Below are positions 25,954 through 35,169 of a stretch of 64,000 nt of DNA, in pieces (within the stretch, counting starts at the first letter, position 1; each line of letters begins with the position of its first letter). Both the position numbers and the translations under genes were made by a program. Source of the DNA: Flavobacterium agrisoli (GTDB taxonomy: Bacteria; Bacteroidota; Bacteroidia; Flavobacteriales; Flavobacteriaceae); assembly GCF_016522065.1 (NCBI RefSeq), contig NZ_JAEHFV010000001.1, positions 806,001 through 870,000 of the forward strand, in the 5' to 3' direction. Under the pieces are notes generated by a model, which did no database searches, had not been told where the DNA came from, and worked only from the letters and a program-made list of their open reading frames with translations.

Positions 25954-28212
25954 ATGAGATTTATTTTAGTCCTTGGAATTTCGATACTAAGCCTAGGTGC
26001 TTATGGTCAAAAACACAACAGCAAACAAAAAGCTGTAAACGATACCATTACTTCAAAAGAAGCTGAAAGCTTAAACGATGTAATTGTAACAACCAACAAA
26101 TCTAAAAAACCCGTTACTGCCGCACGTTCTGGAATTAAAGTAATGGATTTACCACAAAGTGTACAGGTTATTAGTAACGAAGTTATCGGGCAACAACAAG
26201 CCATTCGTTTGAGTGAAGTAATTAAAAATGCTAATGGTGTTTATGTGGGTTCAGCTCGTGGTGGTGCTCAAGAATCATTTTGGTCTAGAGGCTATGATAT
26301 GGGAGCTAATAATATGCTTAAAAATGGTTTTCGTTACAACTCAGGTTCTATCCCCGATGTGGCTTCTTTAGAAAAAGTTGAGTTTTTAAAAGGAGGTTCT
26401 GCTTTGTTGTACGGAAATGTGGCTCCCGGCGGTATTTTGAACTTAGTTACCAAAACACCTAAATTTGAAAAAGGGGGAGAAGTTTCAATGCAAGTAGGAA
26501 GTTTTGCTTTTTACAAACCAACTGTAGACTTTTACGGTCCGTTGAGCAAATCAATCGCTTACCGAGTGAATGCTTCTTATGAAAATTCGGAAAGTTTTAG
26601 AGATGTAGTTAAAAACGAGCGTTTCTATTTTAATCCGTCTTTTTTATTTAATATTAGCGACAAAACTAAAATTACGGTTCAAGGAGATTATTTAACTGCC
26701 GATTGGACTCCCGATTTTGGAACTGGAATGATCGGGACAGAAATTTTAGATTTGCCTCGAAATGCATTTTATGGTGCTTTATGGTCAAATGGAACTACCA
26801 AATCGGCCAGCGCCTCTGCCCTTTTAAACCATGATTTCAATAAAAATTGGACCTTGAATTTTAATACTTCTTTCCAATCGTTTGACAGAGGAAATTATTC
26901 TACTGCGCAATTATCTGGATTGGATTCTTATGCGGTTCCTGGTGACTGGAATCGATCTTTAGCTAAAAACAAGAATGAGGAAGCGATTTTTGGTGAACAA
27001 TTGAGCTTACAAGGAAAATTCAAAACCGGAAGTGTAAAACACCAAATTTTTACAGGAGCTGATTGGGAAAATTCATTTGCTACTTCTTATACCTTTACCT
27101 TCAATGAAAAATATGTAATGGATGCAAACGGTAAATACTTGCCTACCATTTATGACAATATAAACTTATTCACTTTCGATCCAGCAATCCAAAGAATGGA
27201 TATTCCTTCTTCAGCTAGAGCTACGCAAATTGCTAAAACAGATACGGATCGTTTTGGTGTCTATTTTCAAGATTTAATTTCATTTACCGATCAAATTAAA
27301 CTTTTAGCAGGTATTCGTTGGTCTTGGCAAGAATCAGAAGTAACTACGTATAAAGAAACCAACGGAAATGGGCAACCAGAAAATGGTATTCCAACTGTAG
27401 GAGCTAAAAAATTAGATAATGCTTTTTCACCTAAAGTGGGATTAGTGTACCAACCAACCAAAGATGTTTCGTTATTTGCAAGTTATTCTAACTCTTTTAG
27501 TCCAAACACGGGAACCACAGTAGACTTACAACCCATTAAACCTTCTATGATTGACCAATACGAGGCAGGAATCAAAACCGATTTCTTTAAAGGATTGTTA
27601 ACCACCAACGTAACGGTTTACCGCATTACAAACAGTAATTTAGCACAAACTGCCGAATTTAAAGCTGATGGAAGTTTAAATAGTGATACTAGCATCAAAA
27701 CCTTGAGTGGTGAAACTAGAAGTGATGGTGTTGAAGTTGACTTTAGTGCTCGTCCGATTGAAGGTTTTAATATTAATGCAGGTTATAGCTATAACAACAT
27801 GATTTACACGAAAACATCTGGATTAAACGGGAGTTTTATTGAAGGTGATCGTTTGACAAGAACACCAAAAAACACGGCTAACCTGAGTTTCTTTTATACG
27901 GTTCAAGCTGGATTTTTTAAAGGAGTGGCTCTTGGTGCTATCGGAAATTACATAGGTGATCGTATGGGAGGTTGGAACGACCAATATAATTCAAATACAA
28001 CCCTTTATCCTGACGGAATTAACCACAGAGAAATTCCATTAGATGGATACACTACCGTAGATGTTTCAGCTGGATATACCTGGAAAAAAATATCGTTATT
28101 GGTTAAATTATCAAATATTACAAACGAACTTAATTATACTGTACACGAAAACTACAGTGTAAATCCAATTGCGCCAAGACAAGTAATGGGAAGTTTGAAA
28201 TACAAGTTTTAA
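25954..28212 (+). CDS. TonB-dependent siderophore receptor
   Basis: A 752-residue outer-membrane receptor. Signal peptide (about 1-18, ending AYGQ), then a plug domain (about 45-165) with DLPQSVQVISNEVI, RGGAQESFWSRGYDM, and LEKVEFLKGGSALLYG with PGGILNLVTKTP, all typical of the FhuA/FecA/FpvA-type siderophore branch. The rest is a 22-strand barrel ending in the C-terminal Phe of SLKYKF. No STN/FecR-type signalling domain precedes the plug, so it transports without cell-surface signalling. It should take up a ferric siderophore with TonB/ExbBD. Iron control is likely, but I could not confirm a Fur box. Confidence 0.92.
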   Translation: MRFILVLGISILSLGAYGQKHNSKQKAVNDTITSKEAESLNDVIVTTNKSKKPVTAARSGIKVMDLPQSVQVISNEVIGQQQAIRLSEVIKNANGVYVGSARGGAQESFWSRGYDMGANNMLKNGFRYNSGSIPDVASLEKVEFLKGGSALLYGNVAPGGILNLVTKTPKFEKGGEVSMQVGSFAFYKPTVDFYGPLSKSIAYRVNASYENSESFRDVVKNERFYFNPSFLFNISDKTKITVQGDYLTADWTPDFGTGMIGTEILDLPRNAFYGALWSNGTTKSASASALLNHDFNKNWTLNFNTSFQSFDRGNYSTAQLSGLDSYAVPGDWNRSLAKNKNEEAIFGEQLSLQGKFKTGSVKHQIFTGADWENSFATSYTFTFNEKYVMDANGKYLPTIYDNINLFTFDPAIQRMDIPSSARATQIAKTDTDRFGVYFQDLISFTDQIKLLAGIRWSWQESEVTTYKETNGNGQPENGIPTVGAKKLDNAFSPKVGLVYQPTKDVSLFASYSNSFSPNTGTTVDLQPIKPSMIDQYEAGIKTDFFKGLLTTNVTVYRITNSNLAQTAEFKADGSLNSDTSIKTLSGETRSDGVEVDFSARPIEGFNINAGYSYNNMIYTKTSGLNGSFIEGDRLTRTPKNTANLSFFYTVQAGFFKGVALGAIGNYIGDRMGGWNDQYNSNTTLYPDGINHREIPLDGYTTVDVSAGYTWKKISLLVKLSNITNELNYTVHENYSVNPIAPRQVMGSLKYKF

Positions 28213-28236
28213 GAAATAAGAACATTTCAAGATTAT

Positions 28237-28288
28237 AAAAACTTTTTCTGATAATTCATCTCGAAGAATCAGAAAAAGTTTTTTTATT
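28237..28288 (+). terminator. Intrinsic terminator after the TonB receptor gene
   Basis: Arms AAAACTTTTTCTGAT/ATCAGAAAAAGTTTT with a 15-base loop, then a T-run. Confidence 0.85.
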
Positions 28289-28333
28289 TTTATTGCAAAT
28301 ATTTCCAATTATTCACCAACCAAATACAACAAC

Positions 28334-28759
28334 ATGATTTCACCGGTTTCAGAATGTTTATATTGTCAGAACAACGACACTTTACATGATTTAATGATTA
28401 AAATTACAGATTTGCAAGTGGCGCAAGTTTTTCTTTTTAAAGAACAATCGCATTTAGGACGATGCAATGTAGTTTACAAAGATCATGGAATAGAATTATA
28501 CGAATTAAGCGATGCACAACGCAATTTATTTTTTGAAGATGTAGCCAAAGTTGCCAAAGCAATTTCCTTAGCGTTTGAACCTAATAAAATCAATTACGGT
28601 GCTTACAGCGATACTTTATCACATTTGCACATGCACATTGTTCCTAAGTATCAAGATGGTTTTTGTTTTGGAAGTGTTTTCGAAATGAATCCGAAGAAAA
28701 TTTTCCTTTCGGATGCTGAATACGAAGAGGTAATTCAAAAAATCAAATCGAATTTATAA
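28334..28759 (+). CDS. HIT family protein
   Basis: A 141-residue histidine-triad protein. The triad is intact in SHLHMHIVPKYQDG. An N-terminal CLYCQNN could bind zinc, as in several HIT branches. HIT enzymes hydrolyse nucleoside phosphoramidates or dinucleoside polyphosphates in the cytoplasm, and the real substrate is unknown. The Asp-rich loop is followed by the helical C-terminus DAEYEEVIQKIK. It is flanked by terminators on both sides, so it is a single-gene unit, although no clear TAnnTTTG box is seen in the 50 bases before its ATG. Confidence 0.88.
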   Translation: MISPVSECLYCQNNDTLHDLMIKITDLQVAQVFLFKEQSHLGRCNVVYKDHGIELYELSDAQRNLFFEDVAKVAKAISLAFEPNKINYGAYSDTLSHLHMHIVPKYQDGFCFGSVFEMNPKKIFLSDAEYEEVIQKIKSNL

Positions 28760-28780
28760 ATCAAATAATGTTAATTTAGC

Positions 28781-28820
28781 AAAAAAGAGCTTGTTACACA
28801 ATGTAATAACCTCTTTTTTG
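28781..28820. terminator. Bidirectional terminator
   Basis: AAAAAAGAG...GTTAC...GTAAT...CTCTTTTTT stem between the HIT gene and the convergent superoxide dismutase gene. Confidence 0.82.
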
Positions 28821-29600
28821 TTATCTCTTAATCTTGGTTAAAGCTTCCTTATAATTTTCATTTACTTTTTCCCAGTCAATAATTTTGAAAAAAGCATCAA
28901 TATAATTTTTCTTTCGATATTGATAATCCAAATAATAGGCATGTTCCCATAAATCTAAAGCTAAGATCGGAATTCCGGGCACCAAAGCATTTTTCATCAA
29001 CGGATTGTCTTGATTATCCGAAGTGGTAATTTGTAATTTCCCTGCTTTATCTACGACCAACCAAGCCCAGCCCGAACCAAATTGTTTATTAGCTCTGCTT
29101 TTAAATTGTGAAGTAAAATTGGCAAAAGAACCAAAATCTTTCTCGATAGAACCCGCTAAAGTATCAGTAGCCACATCCCTACCTTTAGGAGTCATGCATT
29201 TCCAATATAAAGTGTGATTATAATAACCACCAGCATTATTGCGGAGAGCAGCATTATTCAAATCTAATTTAGACAAAATATCTTCAATTGTCATATTTTC
29301 ATATACTGTGCCTGCTACCGCTTTATTTAAATTATTCGTGTAACCTAAATAATGTTTCGAATAGTGTGTTTCTAATGTAAACGAACGAATTGTAGGCGCT
29401 AAAGCATCATAAGCATAGGGTAATTTTGCTACTGAAAAAGAACCTGGCTCTGCCTTAACATCCATTGGGCTACCGATTATCACTTTCTCTTCTTTTGTAG
29501 GAAGCGGTACTTCTACAACTTCAACCAATCGATCATCTTTACAAGATATTATTGAGAAAACACTACAAAGAAAAACCGCTAAAAGTAATTTATTTTTCAT
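28821..29600 (-). CDS. Lipoprotein superoxide dismutase, Mn-type residues
   Basis: A 259-residue Fe/Mn superoxide dismutase. The N-terminus is a lipoprotein signal (lipobox IISC, then KDDR) followed by a 40-residue Pro/Glu/Val-rich spacer before the enzyme begins at KLPYAYDAL. All four metal ligands are present: His in LETHYSKHYLGY, His in NHTLYW, and Asp and His in DLWEHAYYLDY. Second-sphere residues are the Mn-type pair: Gly in NNAGGYYNH and Gln in DNQDNPLM. It therefore works outside the cytoplasm, anchored to a membrane. It is last in an operon with ACBP, Psd and CdsA, overlapping ACBP by 11 bases. Confidence 0.92.
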   Translation of the reverse strand: MKNKLLLAVFLCSVFSIISCKDDRLVEVVEVPLPTKEEKVIIGSPMDVKAEPGSFSVAKLPYAYDALAPTIRSFTLETHYSKHYLGYTNNLNKAVAGTVYENMTIEDILSKLDLNNAALRNNAGGYYNHTLYWKCMTPKGRDVATDTLAGSIEKDFGSFANFTSQFKSRANKQFGSGWAWLVVDKAGKLQITTSDNQDNPLMKNALVPGIPILALDLWEHAYYLDYQYRKKNYIDAFFKIIDWEKVNENYKEALTKIKR

Positions 29601-29877
29601 ACTCAGAATTATTTTCGTTTATAGAATAAATCAAGTCAATATACGCTTCTTTAGCTTCATCTATAGAATAATGGCTAATTTGCATCCAGGCATTTGTTTT
29701 AAAAGCACTACGCAAATCAATATCGTTTGATTGATTGTATTTTGCCGTACCAATTGTAGCTTGTTTGTAAAAAGCATACAAACGCAATTGCACATCTTGA
29801 GGCAAAGAAGCTTGCGTCATCGTTGAAGCTAATGCTACAGCTTCATCAAAACGAATATCCAAATCTTTTTGAGTCAT
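29590..29877 (-). CDS. Acyl-CoA-binding protein
   Basis: A 95-residue four-helix ACBP. Family marks are FDEAVALAS, PQDVQLRLYAFYKQAT, then a shifted DIDLRSAFKTNAWMQ and DEAKEAYIDLI, with the conserved Tyr, Lys and Trp that grip the acyl-CoA. Such proteins are typical of eukaryotes but also occur in some bacteria, including flavobacteria. It begins one base after the psd stop and its end overlaps the SOD start, so it is part of the cdsA-psd operon. That context suggests a role in delivering acyl-CoA or protecting it during membrane lipid synthesis. Confidence 0.9.
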   Translation of the reverse strand: MTQKDLDIRFDEAVALASTMTQASLPQDVQLRLYAFYKQATIGTAKYNQSNDIDLRSAFKTNAWMQISHYSIDEAKEAYIDLIYSINENNSEYEK

Positions 29878-30534
29878 TTACTCCTTTTTTGCAATAACCG
29901 TTTTTCCACCAATTGCTTTTTGATTAAGAACTACATTTATCGGAGTTCCAATTGGTAAAAACAAATCTACACGAGAACCAAATTTAATAAAACCGGCATC
30001 TGTACCTTGAATTACTTGCATTCCTTCTTTGGCATAATTTACAATTCGTTTTGCTAAAGCTCCCGCAATTTGTCGGTACAAAATAGCGCCAAAAGTTTCA
30101 TTTTCTACCACAATGGTAGTTCTTTCATTTTCTTCACTAGCTTTTGGATGCCAAGCTACTAAAAATTTACCAGGATGGTATTTACTAAACTTTACCAATC
30201 CACTAATAGCGTAACGCGTTACATGAACATTTATAGGTGACATAAAAATAGAAACCTGAATACGTTTGTCTTTAAAGTATTCCGATTCGTATACTTCTTC
30301 AATTACCACTACTTTTCCATCAACAGGAGCCACAATTGTATTCGAATCTAAAACCGCTGATCGCTTCGGGTTTCTAAAAAATTGCAATACAATGATTAAA
30401 ACCAACAATGCAGCTATTTGTAATGTCATTCGCAACCAAGTAGTCTCTGTTATAAAATAATCCGAAAGTAATAAAACTACTGCCGTGAAAATAGTGGCTA
30501 AAAAAATCGACGCTGTCCCTTCTTTATGAAACAT
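29878..30534 (-). CDS. psd: Phosphatidylserine decarboxylase family protein
   Basis: A 218-residue short-form PSD. Two hydrophobic helices are near the N-terminus (SIFLATIFTAVVLLL and LQIAALLVLIIVLQFF). The core has DGKVVVIEE, FMSPINVHVTRY and the autocleavage site KFGSRVDLFLP, where Ser becomes the pyruvoyl cofactor. It converts phosphatidylserine to phosphatidylethanolamine, the main flavobacterial phospholipid head group. ATG 30534 (MFHKEG) is preferred to 30564; it overlaps the cdsA stop by 11 bases. Its operon partners are cdsA upstream and ACBP downstream. No pssA is in the window. Confidence 0.92.
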   Translation of the reverse strand: MFHKEGTASIFLATIFTAVVLLLSDYFITETTWLRMTLQIAALLVLIIVLQFFRNPKRSAVLDSNTIVAPVDGKVVVIEEVYESEYFKDKRIQVSIFMSPINVHVTRYAISGLVKFSKYHPGKFLVAWHPKASEENERTTIVVENETFGAILYRQIAGALAKRIVNYAKEGMQVIQGTDAGFIKFGSRVDLFLPIGTPINVVLNQKAIGGKTVIAKKE

Positions 30535-31327
30535 AATATAAAATTTGATATAATAAAAATACAATTGGTGCTACAAATATAATACTATCTAAACGATCTA
30601 AAACCCCTCCGTGACCTGGCATTATAGCACCACTATCCTTCACTCCCGCAACACGTTTAAATTTTGATTCGACTAAATCGCCTAATGTACCAAAAATAGC
30701 CGCTATAATAGCAATATTAATCCATACATAACGCGCCCCTTCTATATAGTATTCGGAGATTACAAAACTAGCGATTACTGTAAAAACTACTCCACCAACA
30801 AATCCTTCAATGGTTTTCTTTGGCGAAATTTTCTCAAAAAGTTTGTGTTTTCCAATTGATTTTCCGACAATGTAAGCAAAGGTATCGTTGGTCCAAATTA
30901 ATATAAAAATACTAATAATTATTTTAGGGTTGTAACCTCTAATACCGAACGGAATTTTGGTAATAAAAATAAAAGGCAAAATGATATATCCAATTATATA
31001 AAAATACTTTTGATATATACTCATTTCGGAACTTTCTTCTTCAAATAAAAAAAAGAGGCATTTTACGGTGGATAACAATGCTATAAATAACAAAACCTGA
31101 TCGTAGGTACGATCTAAATGGCTAACATAGGCTAACGTATAAAGTGTAGCAGCTAAAAAAGTTGGAAAAATGACATTTGTTTTAATTAATAAGCAAAACT
31201 CATATATAGCAATTAAAAGAAATACTCCAAATAATAAAAAGAAACTATCTGTAGAAAATCGTATGGAGGCAACTAATAATAGGATGTAGACTGCTCCAGA
31301 AAGTGCTCTCTTGAGGGTTTCATTCAT
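30524..31327 (-). CDS. cdsA: Phosphatidate cytidylyltransferase
   Basis: A 267-residue polytopic enzyme of the inner membrane with about seven helices. The C-terminal signature KDSGAIMPGHGGVLDRLDSI is intact, including the catalytic Asp pair, and a second motif NDTFAYIVGKSIGKHKL is present earlier. It makes CDP-diacylglycerol from phosphatidate and CTP, the entry step for phosphatidylserine and phosphatidylglycerol. It starts one base after the LUD gene stops and overlaps psd, so the phospholipid genes form one tightly coupled unit. Confidence 0.93.
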   Translation of the reverse strand: MNETLKRALSGAVYILLLVASIRFSTDSFFLLFGVFLLIAIYEFCLLIKTNVIFPTFLAATLYTLAYVSHLDRTYDQVLLFIALLSTVKCLFFLFEEESSEMSIYQKYFYIIGYIILPFIFITKIPFGIRGYNPKIIISIFILIWTNDTFAYIVGKSIGKHKLFEKISPKKTIEGFVGGVVFTVIASFVISEYYIEGARYVWINIAIIAAIFGTLGDLVESKFKRVAGVKDSGAIMPGHGGVLDRLDSIIFVAPIVFLLYQILYYVS

Positions 31328-31328
31328 A

Positions 31329-31931
31329 TTACAAATCTTCTAGCAGCAATAAATACAAATTTTTTGCAACGCTACCGTATTGTGTAAAATCTTCGTCTTT
31401 CGCTTTTTCAAAATATTTCATCGCCGTGATGTTGGTTGGAATATCCTTATCGTATTTGCGCTTAATAGCAGTTAAGGAATCGCTTTTAGCTGGTAAAATT
31501 TGACTTGTTGTAGCCACAATCACGATGTTAATTGGCAAATCATTAGGCTTGTGTTGTTTAATTTGTTTGGATGAAAATAAAATTGAGCCTTCTTCGGCAA
31601 TTAAATTTTCACAAGCAGCTAATAAAAATCGGGGTTTTCTGATATTTTGGTAAGGTAATTTATTTTCTTCTAAAAGTTTAAAAAGTCTCGTTTCATAGCA
31701 TAAAACTTCATTTTCGAACCAATCGTTTTCGGCTAAAATATTTTCAAATTGTTCGCTAACTTCTTTTAGATTTTCACAGTATAAAAATTTACCTCCATTT
31801 TTTTTAAAATTAAAAATGAATTGTTCGTCTATTGAAAGATTAGATTCGGCGGCTGCATGGTAATATTCACTGCTATTTTCTTCTTCTGAAGAATCAGTAC
31901 TAGAGCCAAATATTTTTTTAAAAAAATTCAT
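31329..31931 (-). CDS. LUD domain protein (LutC-like)
   Basis: A 200-residue protein. A charged, Ser/Glu-rich N-terminus (about 1-35) precedes a LUD/DUF162-like domain with FLYCENLKEVSEQFENIL, LAACENLIAEEGSILFSS and INIVIVATTSQI. LutC-type proteins act with iron-sulfur partners LutA and LutB in lactate use, but neither partner is here, so the function is open. It leads the cdsA-psd-ACBP-SOD operon from its own TATCTTTG promoter. I recall this gene beside ftsH in other flavobacteria. Confidence 0.8.
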   Translation of the reverse strand: MNFFKKIFGSSTDSSEEENSSEYYHAAAESNLSIDEQFIFNFKKNGGKFLYCENLKEVSEQFENILAENDWFENEVLCYETRLFKLLEENKLPYQNIRKPRFLLAACENLIAEEGSILFSSKQIKQHKPNDLPINIVIVATTSQILPAKSDSLTAIKRKYDKDIPTNITAMKYFEKAKDEDFTQYGSVAKNLYLLLLEDL

Positions 31932-31968
31932 TATCTAAGAAGTATTTTACAAATTAATTGAAAACGTT

Positions 31969-31976
31969 CAAAGATA
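31969..31976 (-). promoter_or_regulatory. -7 box for the LUD-cdsA-psd-ACBP-SOD operon
   Basis: TATCTTTG on the minus strand, 37 bases before the ATG at 31931, just after the ftsH terminator. Confidence 0.55.
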
Positions 31977-32017
31977 AAAAAATCTTAATTCAAAAGCGGG
32001 TTTTGAATTAAGATTTT
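31974..32017 (-). terminator. Intrinsic terminator of rsfS-ftsH
   Basis: Perfect 15-base arms AATCTTAATTCAAAA/TTTTGAATTAAGATT with loop GCGGG, and a T-run on the minus strand. Confidence 0.9.
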
Positions 32018-32044
32018 ATACATTATACTGTTAATAACTAAGTG

Positions 32045-33961
32045 TTATGAAACCTGTTCTTCTAAATTTTTATCAAAAGTTCTCTTACCAAAGATTGCTT
32101 CTAAATCATCTTTAAAAATCACTTCTTTTTCTATCAGAATATCAGCAAGTTGAAACAATTTATCTTTATTATGCTCTAATAATTCGATAGCTCTTTGATA
32201 TTGACCTTCGATTAAATCGGATATTTCTTTGTCAATTATCTTCGCCGTATCTTCTGAATAAGGTTTAGAAAAATTATAATCGGTTTGCCCACTTGAATCA
32301 TAATAGGTAACATTTCCTATTTTATCATTCAAGCCGTATACGGTAACCATTGCTTTTGCCTGACGTGTTACTTTTTCCAAATCACTCAATGCACCAGTTG
32401 AAATTCTATTAAAAGCTACCTTTTCAGCCGCTCTTCCTCCCATAGTAGCACACATTTCGTCTAACATTTGGTCGGGTCTTACAATTTGTCTTTCTTCTGG
32501 CAAGTACCAAGCCGCTCCTAAACTTTGTCCACGTGGCACAATAGTCACTTTAATCAACGGCGCTGCGTGCTCTAACATCCAACTTACGGTAGCATGACCC
32601 GCTTCGTGAATAGCAATTGCTTTTTTCTCTTCTGGAGTAATAATTTTATTTTTCTTTTCAAGACCTCCTACAATTCTATCAACGGCATCTAGAAAATCTT
32701 GCTTATCAACTGCATTTTTATCATTTCGAGCCGCTATCAATGCCGCTTCGTTACAAACGTTAGCAATATCAGCTCCCGAAAATCCAGGAGTTTGCTTCGC
32801 TAAGAAGTCCAAATCAAGGCCTTCTACTTTTTTAATAGGCGCTAAATGCACTTTAAAAATCTCAGCACGCTCGCGAATATCTGGTAAATCAACATAAATT
32901 TGTCTGTCAAAACGACCAGCACGCATCAGCGCTTTATCCAATACATCTGCGCGGTTTGTTGCTGCTAAAACGATTACATTCGAATTACTTCCAAATCCAT
33001 CCATTTCAGTCAAAAGCTGATTAAGAGTATTCTCCCTTTCATCATTACCACCCGACATATTACTTTTTCCACGAGCACGACCTACAGCATCAATTTCATC
33101 AATAAATATAATTGATGGTGATTTTTCTTTTGCTTGCTTAAACAAATCACGTACACGCGATGCTCCTACTCCAACAAACATTTCAACAAAATCAGATCCT
33201 GAAAGCGAGAAAAAAGGTACTTGAGCTTCTCCAGCTACCGCCTTAGCTAATAATGTTTTACCAGTTCCTGGAGGCCCTACTAGCAAAGCTCCCTTTGGAA
33301 TTTTACCTCCTAAATTGGTGTATTTTTCTGGATTTTTTAAAAACTCAACAATTTCCTGAATTTCTTCTTTCGCTCCTTCTAAACCAGCTACATCTTTAAA
33401 AGTGGTTTTAATATCGGTTTTTTCATCAAATAATTTCGCTTTTGATTTCCCAATATTGAAAATTTGACCACCACCACCAGCAGCTCCACCTGACATTTTT
33501 CGCATGATAAAAATCCAAACTCCAATAATGATAATAATCGGTAACAAGCTGATTATAATATCACTCCAGTCACTTTTTTTCTCAAAATTGTAGCCTTTTA
33601 ATTTCCCTTCTTTAACTGCATTTTCCAGTTTCGATTGAAATATTTGATCATTACCAATTTCTAAAGTGTAATGAGGTCCTTTATTTGGCTGATCAAAAAT
33701 ATCTTTTGCCACTTTGGCATTTTCTTTTTCTTTAAGTGCCTCTGCTTTTAAATAAACTTCGGCTTCCGATTTATTATAAACTATAACTTTTTCAATTTGC
33801 CCTTTTTCTAAAATTTTATTAAAATCAGAAGATGTTAGCTGTGCTGGTTCTTGAAAACTAGATCCGCCAGTTGCAAAACTAATAAACAAGAAAACCAGTA
33901 GTATTGCACTGTATACTAACCAAGGACTTATTTTGAATTTATTTGGATTGTTATTCGCCAT
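32045..33961 (-). CDS. ftsH: ATP-dependent zinc metalloprotease FtsH
   Basis: A 638-residue membrane AAA protease. N-terminal helix ([18 protein letters not shown]), extracytoplasmic FtsH_ext domain (about 35-135), second helix ([18 protein letters not shown]), AAA module with Walker A GPPGTGKT and Walker B IFIDEID, SRH region [12 protein letters not shown], and the zinc site HEAGH. It degrades misfolded membrane proteins and short-lived regulators. It lies 15 bases behind rsfS and is closed by a strong terminator. Length and domain order are normal for the family. Confidence 0.96.
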   Translation of the reverse strand: MANNNPNKFKISPWLVYSAILLVFLFISFATGGSSFQEPAQLTSSDFNKILEKGQIEKVIVYNKSEAEVYLKAEALKEKENAKVAKDIFDQPNKGPHYTLEIGNDQIFQSKLENAVKEGKLKGYNFEKKSDWSDIIISLLPIIIIIGVWIFIMRKMSGGAAGGGGQIFNIGKSKAKLFDEKTDIKTTFKDVAGLEGAKEEIQEIVEFLKNPEKYTNLGGKIPKGALLVGPPGTGKTLLAKAVAGEAQVPFFSLSGSDFVEMFVGVGASRVRDLFKQAKEKSPSIIFIDEIDAVGRARGKSNMSGGNDERENTLNQLLTEMDGFGSNSNVIVLAATNRADVLDKALMRAGRFDRQIYVDLPDIRERAEIFKVHLAPIKKVEGLDLDFLAKQTPGFSGADIANVCNEAALIAARNDKNAVDKQDFLDAVDRIVGGLEKKNKIITPEEKKAIAIHEAGHATVSWMLEHAAPLIKVTIVPRGQSLGAAWYLPEERQIVRPDQMLDEMCATMGGRAAEKVAFNRISTGALSDLEKVTRQAKAMVTVYGLNDKIGNVTYYDSSGQTDYNFSKPYSEDTAKIIDKEISDLIEGQYQRAIELLEHNKDKLFQLADILIEKEVIFKDDLEAIFGKRTFDKNLEEQVS

Positions 33962-33976
33962 TTGATAAATTATTCT

Positions 33977-34348
33977 TTAGTATTTATTTTCGATTGTAGT
34001 GATTTTTGCATCACCCCAAAGACTTTCAATATTGTAATATTCTCTGATGTGTTTTTGAAAAACATGCACTACAATATGCACATAATCCATCAAAACCCAT
34101 TCGGCATTGTCGGTTCCTTCAACATGCCAAGGTTTGTCTTTTAATTCTTTTGATACCGTTTTTTGAATAGAATTTACGATAGCATTTACCTGAGTATTGG
34201 AGCTACCATTGCAGATTACAAAATAATCACACACCGAAGTGTCAATTTCTCGCAAGTCTAATATTTCGATGTCATTTCCTTTTACTTCTTCAATTCCTTT
34301 TATTATGTTCGCTAGGAGAACATCATTATTAACAGTCTTTTTCGCCAT
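33977..34348 (-). CDS. rsfS: Ribosomal silencing factor RsfS
   Basis: A 123-residue RsfS/Iojap protein. Motifs include EVKGNDIEILDLREID, VCDYFVICNGSSNTQVNAIVNSI, and the late WHVEGTDNAEWVLMDYVHIVVHVF. It binds ribosomal protein L14 (uL14) and blocks subunit joining, damping translation in stationary phase. It leads a two-gene unit with ftsH and is divergent from birA across a 92-base promoter region. For rsfS only a degenerate TAACTTTA is visible there. Confidence 0.94.
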   Translation of the reverse strand: MAKKTVNNDVLLANIIKGIEEVKGNDIEILDLREIDTSVCDYFVICNGSSNTQVNAIVNSIQKTVSKELKDKPWHVEGTDNAEWVLMDYVHIVVHVFQKHIREYYNIESLWGDAKITTIENKY

Positions 34349-34390
34349 GAATTATTTATATAAGTTTGTAAAGTTACCAAATTTTGTGTT

Positions 34391-34398
34391 TATTTTTG
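34391..34398 (+). promoter_or_regulatory. -7 box for birA
   Basis: TATTTTTG, 42 bases before ATG 34441. Confidence 0.45.
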
Positions 34399-34440
34399 AA
34401 CCTTAACAAAATATTAAATTTAGTAAATTATATTAATTAA

Positions 34441-35169
34441 ATGAAACTAATCAAACTCGATGCCATAGATTCTACCAACGACTTTTTAAAAACTTTAAAC
34501 AGTCAGGAGGACTTAGAAAACTTTACCATGGTAACTGCAGAAAATCAAACTAATGGAAAAGGGCAACGAGGCGCAACATGGGCGACAGAAAGCGGTAAAA
34601 ACCTAACTCTTAGTATCTTGACAAAAAACACCTTAACACCTAACGATCAGGTTTTTGATTTATCTGTAATTACTTCTTTAGCAATTAATCAGGTTCTAGA
34701 AGACCTAAACATTCCGCAATTAAGCATTAAGTGGCCAAACGACATAATGTCATACAATAAAAAAATTGGCGGTGTTTTAATAGAGAACATACACAAATCT
34801 GGCGGAGAAATTCATTCTATCATCGGAATTGGACTAAATGTAAACCAAACCGATTTTGAAAACCTTCCTAAAGCCTCTTCATTAGCTGTAATTTGTAATA
34901 AAGAATTTGACAAAACCATTTTTCCCGAATTAATTACCGCTCGAATTAAAAAAACAATTACTGAATGGCGCACCAATTCTGAAAAATTATGGCAAATTTA
35001 TTTTCAAAAATTATTTAAAAAAGGGGTTCCGATGCCTTTTCAAAATACCAAAAACGAACATTTTATGGGAATTATTTTAGGCGTTTCTAAGACAGGAAAA
35101 TTACAAGTGCAGCTTGAAGACGATTCAATTGCGGAATTTGATATAAAAGAAATCACGCTGTTGTATTAA
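34441..35169 (+). CDS. birA: Biotin-[acetyl-CoA carboxylase] ligase, no DNA-binding domain
   Basis: A 242-residue biotin protein ligase. The catalytic domain begins directly (DAIDSTNDFLK) and shows the biotinyl-AMP loop GKGQRGATWATESGKNL, the KWPNDIMSYNKKIGGVLIEN motif and GIGLNVNQTDF. The N-terminal winged helix of E. coli BirA is missing, so this is a monofunctional ligase (group I) that cannot act as a repressor. It attaches biotin to the carboxylase carrier protein. Its stop overlaps that of the convergent bphP gene, leaving no room for a terminator between them. Confidence 0.93.
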   Translation: MKLIKLDAIDSTNDFLKTLNSQEDLENFTMVTAENQTNGKGQRGATWATESGKNLTLSILTKNTLTPNDQVFDLSVITSLAINQVLEDLNIPQLSIKWPNDIMSYNKKIGGVLIENIHKSGGEIHSIIGIGLNVNQTDFENLPKASSLAVICNKEFDKTIFPELITARIKKTITEWRTNSEKLWQIYFQKLFKKGVPMPFQNTKNEHFMGIILGVSKTGKLQVQLEDDSIAEFDIKEITLLY

